Assembly (NCBI GenBank): GCA_022572335.1
Contig: JACZWD010000126.1
Location: 1 to 7,883, forward strand
DNA: 7,883 bases
DNA from: Pseudomonadota bacterium
Lineage (GTDB): Bacteria > Pseudomonadota > Alphaproteobacteria > Rhodospirillales > 2-02-FULL-58-16
Direction of reading: 5' to 3'
Made by a program: the position numbers and the translations under genes. The notes under the pieces are model-generated. The model worked only from the letters and a program-made list of their open reading frames with translations, had not been told where the DNA came from and ran no database searches. Below are positions 6,389 through 7,883 of this stretch, piece after piece (position 1 is the first letter of the stretch; every line of letters begins with the position of its first letter).

Positions 6389-7838
6389 ATTCGTCGTTGA
6401 CGGCGCGTTTCGGCGCCGCCGCGTCGTCGCCGGACTCCAGCTTCAGCAGCGACCGCACGATCAGGCCCGTGCGGGTGCCCGCCGATCCCTTGACGACGAT
6501 CACGTCACCGGGCCGCACCGCCGCCGTCACCATGGGGGTCAGCATCTGGCAATCGGCGGCGTGGCCGCCGCGCATGGGGCGGGGCAGGGCGTCCCACAGG
6601 TGGGCCATGTCCGTCCCCGCCGTGAACACCACATCGATGCCGTGCTCCTCCAGGGGACCGGCCAGGGCCGCATGCTCCTCCGGCGAGGCGGCGCCCAACT
6701 CGAGCATGTCGCCGAGCACGGCGATGCGCCGCCCGCCGGGACCCGGGCGCGCCTGGCCGAGCATGGCGATGGCGGCGCCCATGGAAACGGGGTTGGCGTT
6801 GTAGCTTTCGTCGATGAGCTCGAACCGTCCGCCGGCGATGCGCACGCCATGGCGTTGACCGCGCCCGGTGAGCGCCGCGAGGCGGTCGAGGTCGGCGGCG
6901 GCCCGCAAAACGTCTCCGCCGGCCGCGGCGACCGCCGCCAGGACCGCGAGGCCGTTCATCACCCAGTGGCGGCCGGCAATGCCGACGCGGCAGGCCACGT
7001 CGACGCCGGATACATTGGCCAGGATGCGCGAACCTTCGCCATCCGGCGAGGACTCGACCAGACGCACGCTGGCGTCCACATGTGCGCCGAAGCTGAGGAT
7101 GGTATCTACGCCTTGCGCCCTGGCGGCGGCGGCAAGGCGGTGGAAATGGGGATTGTCGCGGTTGAGCACGGCGACGCCGCCCCGCTCCATGCCGGCGAAC
7201 ACCTCGGCCTTGGCGTCGGCGATCTGCTCGACGGTGTCGAAAAAGGCGGTGTGCACGGCCTCCACGGTGGTGATCACGGCCACATGGGGACGCACCAGCC
7301 GGGACAGGGGTTCGATCTCTCCGGGGTGGTTCATGCCCATCTCGAAAACGCCGAAGGCGCTGTCCCGCGGCAGGCGGGCGAGACTCAGCGGCAGGCCCCA
7401 TTTGTTGTTGAGGCTGCCCTTGCTGGCGCTCGTCGGCCCCTGGCGGCCGAGCACCGTTTTCAACGCCTCCTTGACCCCCGTCTTGCCGACGCTCCCGGTC
7501 ACCGCGATGATGCGCCCGTCGGTGCGCGCGCGGGCCGCCGCCGCCAGGTCACCGAGCGCCGCCAGGGTGTCGTCGACGACGAGCAGCGGCATGTCCGCGG
7601 TCCCATTCGGCGGCGTCCGTTCGACGACGGCGGCGGCGGCGCCCCGCGCCTCGGCGAGAAAGTCGTGCCCGTCGAACCGGGGTCCCTTGATGGCGACGAA
7701 CAGGTCGCCGGGCCGAAGCGTACGGGTGTCGATGGAGACGCCGGTGGCTTCCCAGGTGGCGCCGCCGCGGCCGCCGGTCGCTTCCCCTGCTTTCGCCGAC
7801 GTCCACAGGATGTCCCGGTCATTGTCTCCGCCCGTCAT
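6387..7838 (-). CDS. murF: UDP-N-acetylmuramoyl-tripeptide--D-alanyl-D-alanine ligase MurF
   Basis: The 483-residue cytoplasmic ligase uses ATP to add D-Ala-D-Ala to UDP-MurNAc-tripeptide, completing the pentapeptide that MraY uses. The N-terminal domain shows LWTSAKAGEATGG (11-23) and SIDTRTLRPGDLFVAIKG (35-52). The ATPase domain has AVTGSVGKTGVKE (112-124), SLNNKWGLPLSL (142-153) and EMGMNHPGEI (166-175). Lys210 in AKAEVF is the likely carbamylated lysine by family analogy. GRHWVMNGLA (289-298) and GRGQRH (325-330) follow. The C-terminal domain has IDESYNANPVSM (342-353), AVLGDMLELG (373-382) and VVKGSAGTRTG (448-458). IDESYNANP and GSVGKT are specific to MurF. Small departures are VEAVH (193-196 region), where VEPVH is usual, and GSAGTR, where GS.GSR is usual. 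The ATG at 7838 overlaps the murE stop (ATGA) with GGGGAG 8 bases upstream. The gene ends in TAG, the only non-TGA stop in the window. Confidence 0.98.
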   Translation of the reverse strand: MTGGDNDRDILWTSAKAGEATGGRGGATWEATGVSIDTRTLRPGDLFVAIKGPRFDGHDFLAEARGAAAAVVERTPPNGTADMPLLVVDDTLAALGDLAAAARARTDGRIIAVTGSVGKTGVKEALKTVLGRQGPTSASKGSLNNKWGLPLSLARLPRDSAFGVFEMGMNHPGEIEPLSRLVRPHVAVITTVEAVHTAFFDTVEQIADAKAEVFAGMERGGVAVLNRDNPHFHRLAAAARAQGVDTILSFGAHVDASVRLVESSPDGEGSRILANVSGVDVACRVGIAGRHWVMNGLAVLAAVAAAGGDVLRAAADLDRLAALTGRGQRHGVRIAGGRFELIDESYNANPVSMGAAIAMLGQARPGPGGRRIAVLGDMLELGAASPEEHAALAGPLEEHGIDVVFTAGTDMAHLWDALPRPMRGGHAADCQMLTPMVTAAVRPGDVIVVKGSAGTRTGLIVRSLLKLESGDDAAAPKRAVNDE

Positions 7839-7883
7839 CGTCCGAGCTCCCCGATGGCGGCGCTGAGGACTTCGGCGTCGTCG
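7835..7883 (-). CDS. murE: UDP-MurNAc-dipeptide ligase MurE (3' end only, cut by window edge)
   Basis: Only the last 15 codons and the TGA stop are in the window, reading DDAEVLSAAIGELGR. The leading Asp-Asp and the following helix resemble the MurE C-terminus, which commonly ends FDDREVA... and a short helix. The stop overlaps the murF ATG by four bases, and murE is the standard upstream neighbour of murF in dcw. MurE adds the third stem residue, usually meso-diaminopimelate in Gram-negatives. The motif that separates diaminopimelate from lysine enzymes lies outside the window, so substrate cannot be read here. The call rests mainly on context. Confidence 0.75.
   Translation of the reverse strand, partial: DDAEVLSAAIGELGR
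7847..7852 (-). promoter_or_regulatory. Shine-Dalgarno site of murF
   Basis: GGGGAG is followed by 8 bases and then the murF ATG at 7838. It lies within the last codons of murE. Confidence 0.6.

Noticed and set aside
1..7883. Possible mobile element, CRISPR array, RNA gene or cryptic system within the window
   Set aside because: Every stretch is covered by a recognised dcw gene and the only gaps are 10 and 15 bases. I saw no repeat array, inverted-repeat ends, tRNA-like fold or composition break by eye.

Overview
The window is an almost gapless piece of the dcw (division and cell wall) cluster, with every gene on the minus strand and transcribed from right to left. In transcription order it holds the 3' end of murE, then complete murF, mraY, murD, ftsW, murG and murC, and the 5' end of murB. 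The DNA is very GC-rich by eye. The gene order places murB directly after murC, and MurC carries a Cys-rich FCTCFNDAD stretch. Both are typical of Alphaproteobacteria, and a Rhodospirillales-like organism is my best guess from general feel. The genus cannot be fixed from the sequence alone.

Layout from right to left: murE tail (7883-7835), murF (7838-6387), mraY (6371-5286), murD (5275-3821), ftsW (3824-2664), murG (2667-1528), murC (1531-98) and murB start (101-1). Five of the seven junctions are four-base ATGA stop/start overlaps. The two junctions on either side of mraY are instead short gaps of 15 and 10 bases. Each start has a purine-rich Shine-Dalgarno sequence, usually inside the end of the preceding gene. 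There is no room for an internal promoter or terminator between genes and I see none, so this looks like one internal segment of a long, translationally coupled operon. Its promoter should lie upstream of murE, beyond the right edge.

Together the genes cover the cytoplasmic and inner-membrane part of peptidoglycan precursor synthesis. MurB and MurC make UDP-MurNAc and add L-Ala. MurD, MurE and MurF add D-Glu, the diamino acid and D-Ala-D-Ala. MraY moves the phospho-MurNAc-pentapeptide to undecaprenyl phosphate to give lipid I, and MurG adds GlcNAc to give lipid II. FtsW is the septal SEDS glycosyltransferase that polymerises lipid II. All six complete proteins carry their family motifs and have near-normal lengths, with no frameshift, insertion sequence, RNA gene or CRISPR array. 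I found no new biological system here; the findings are small points about gene junctions, one start site and a few residues.
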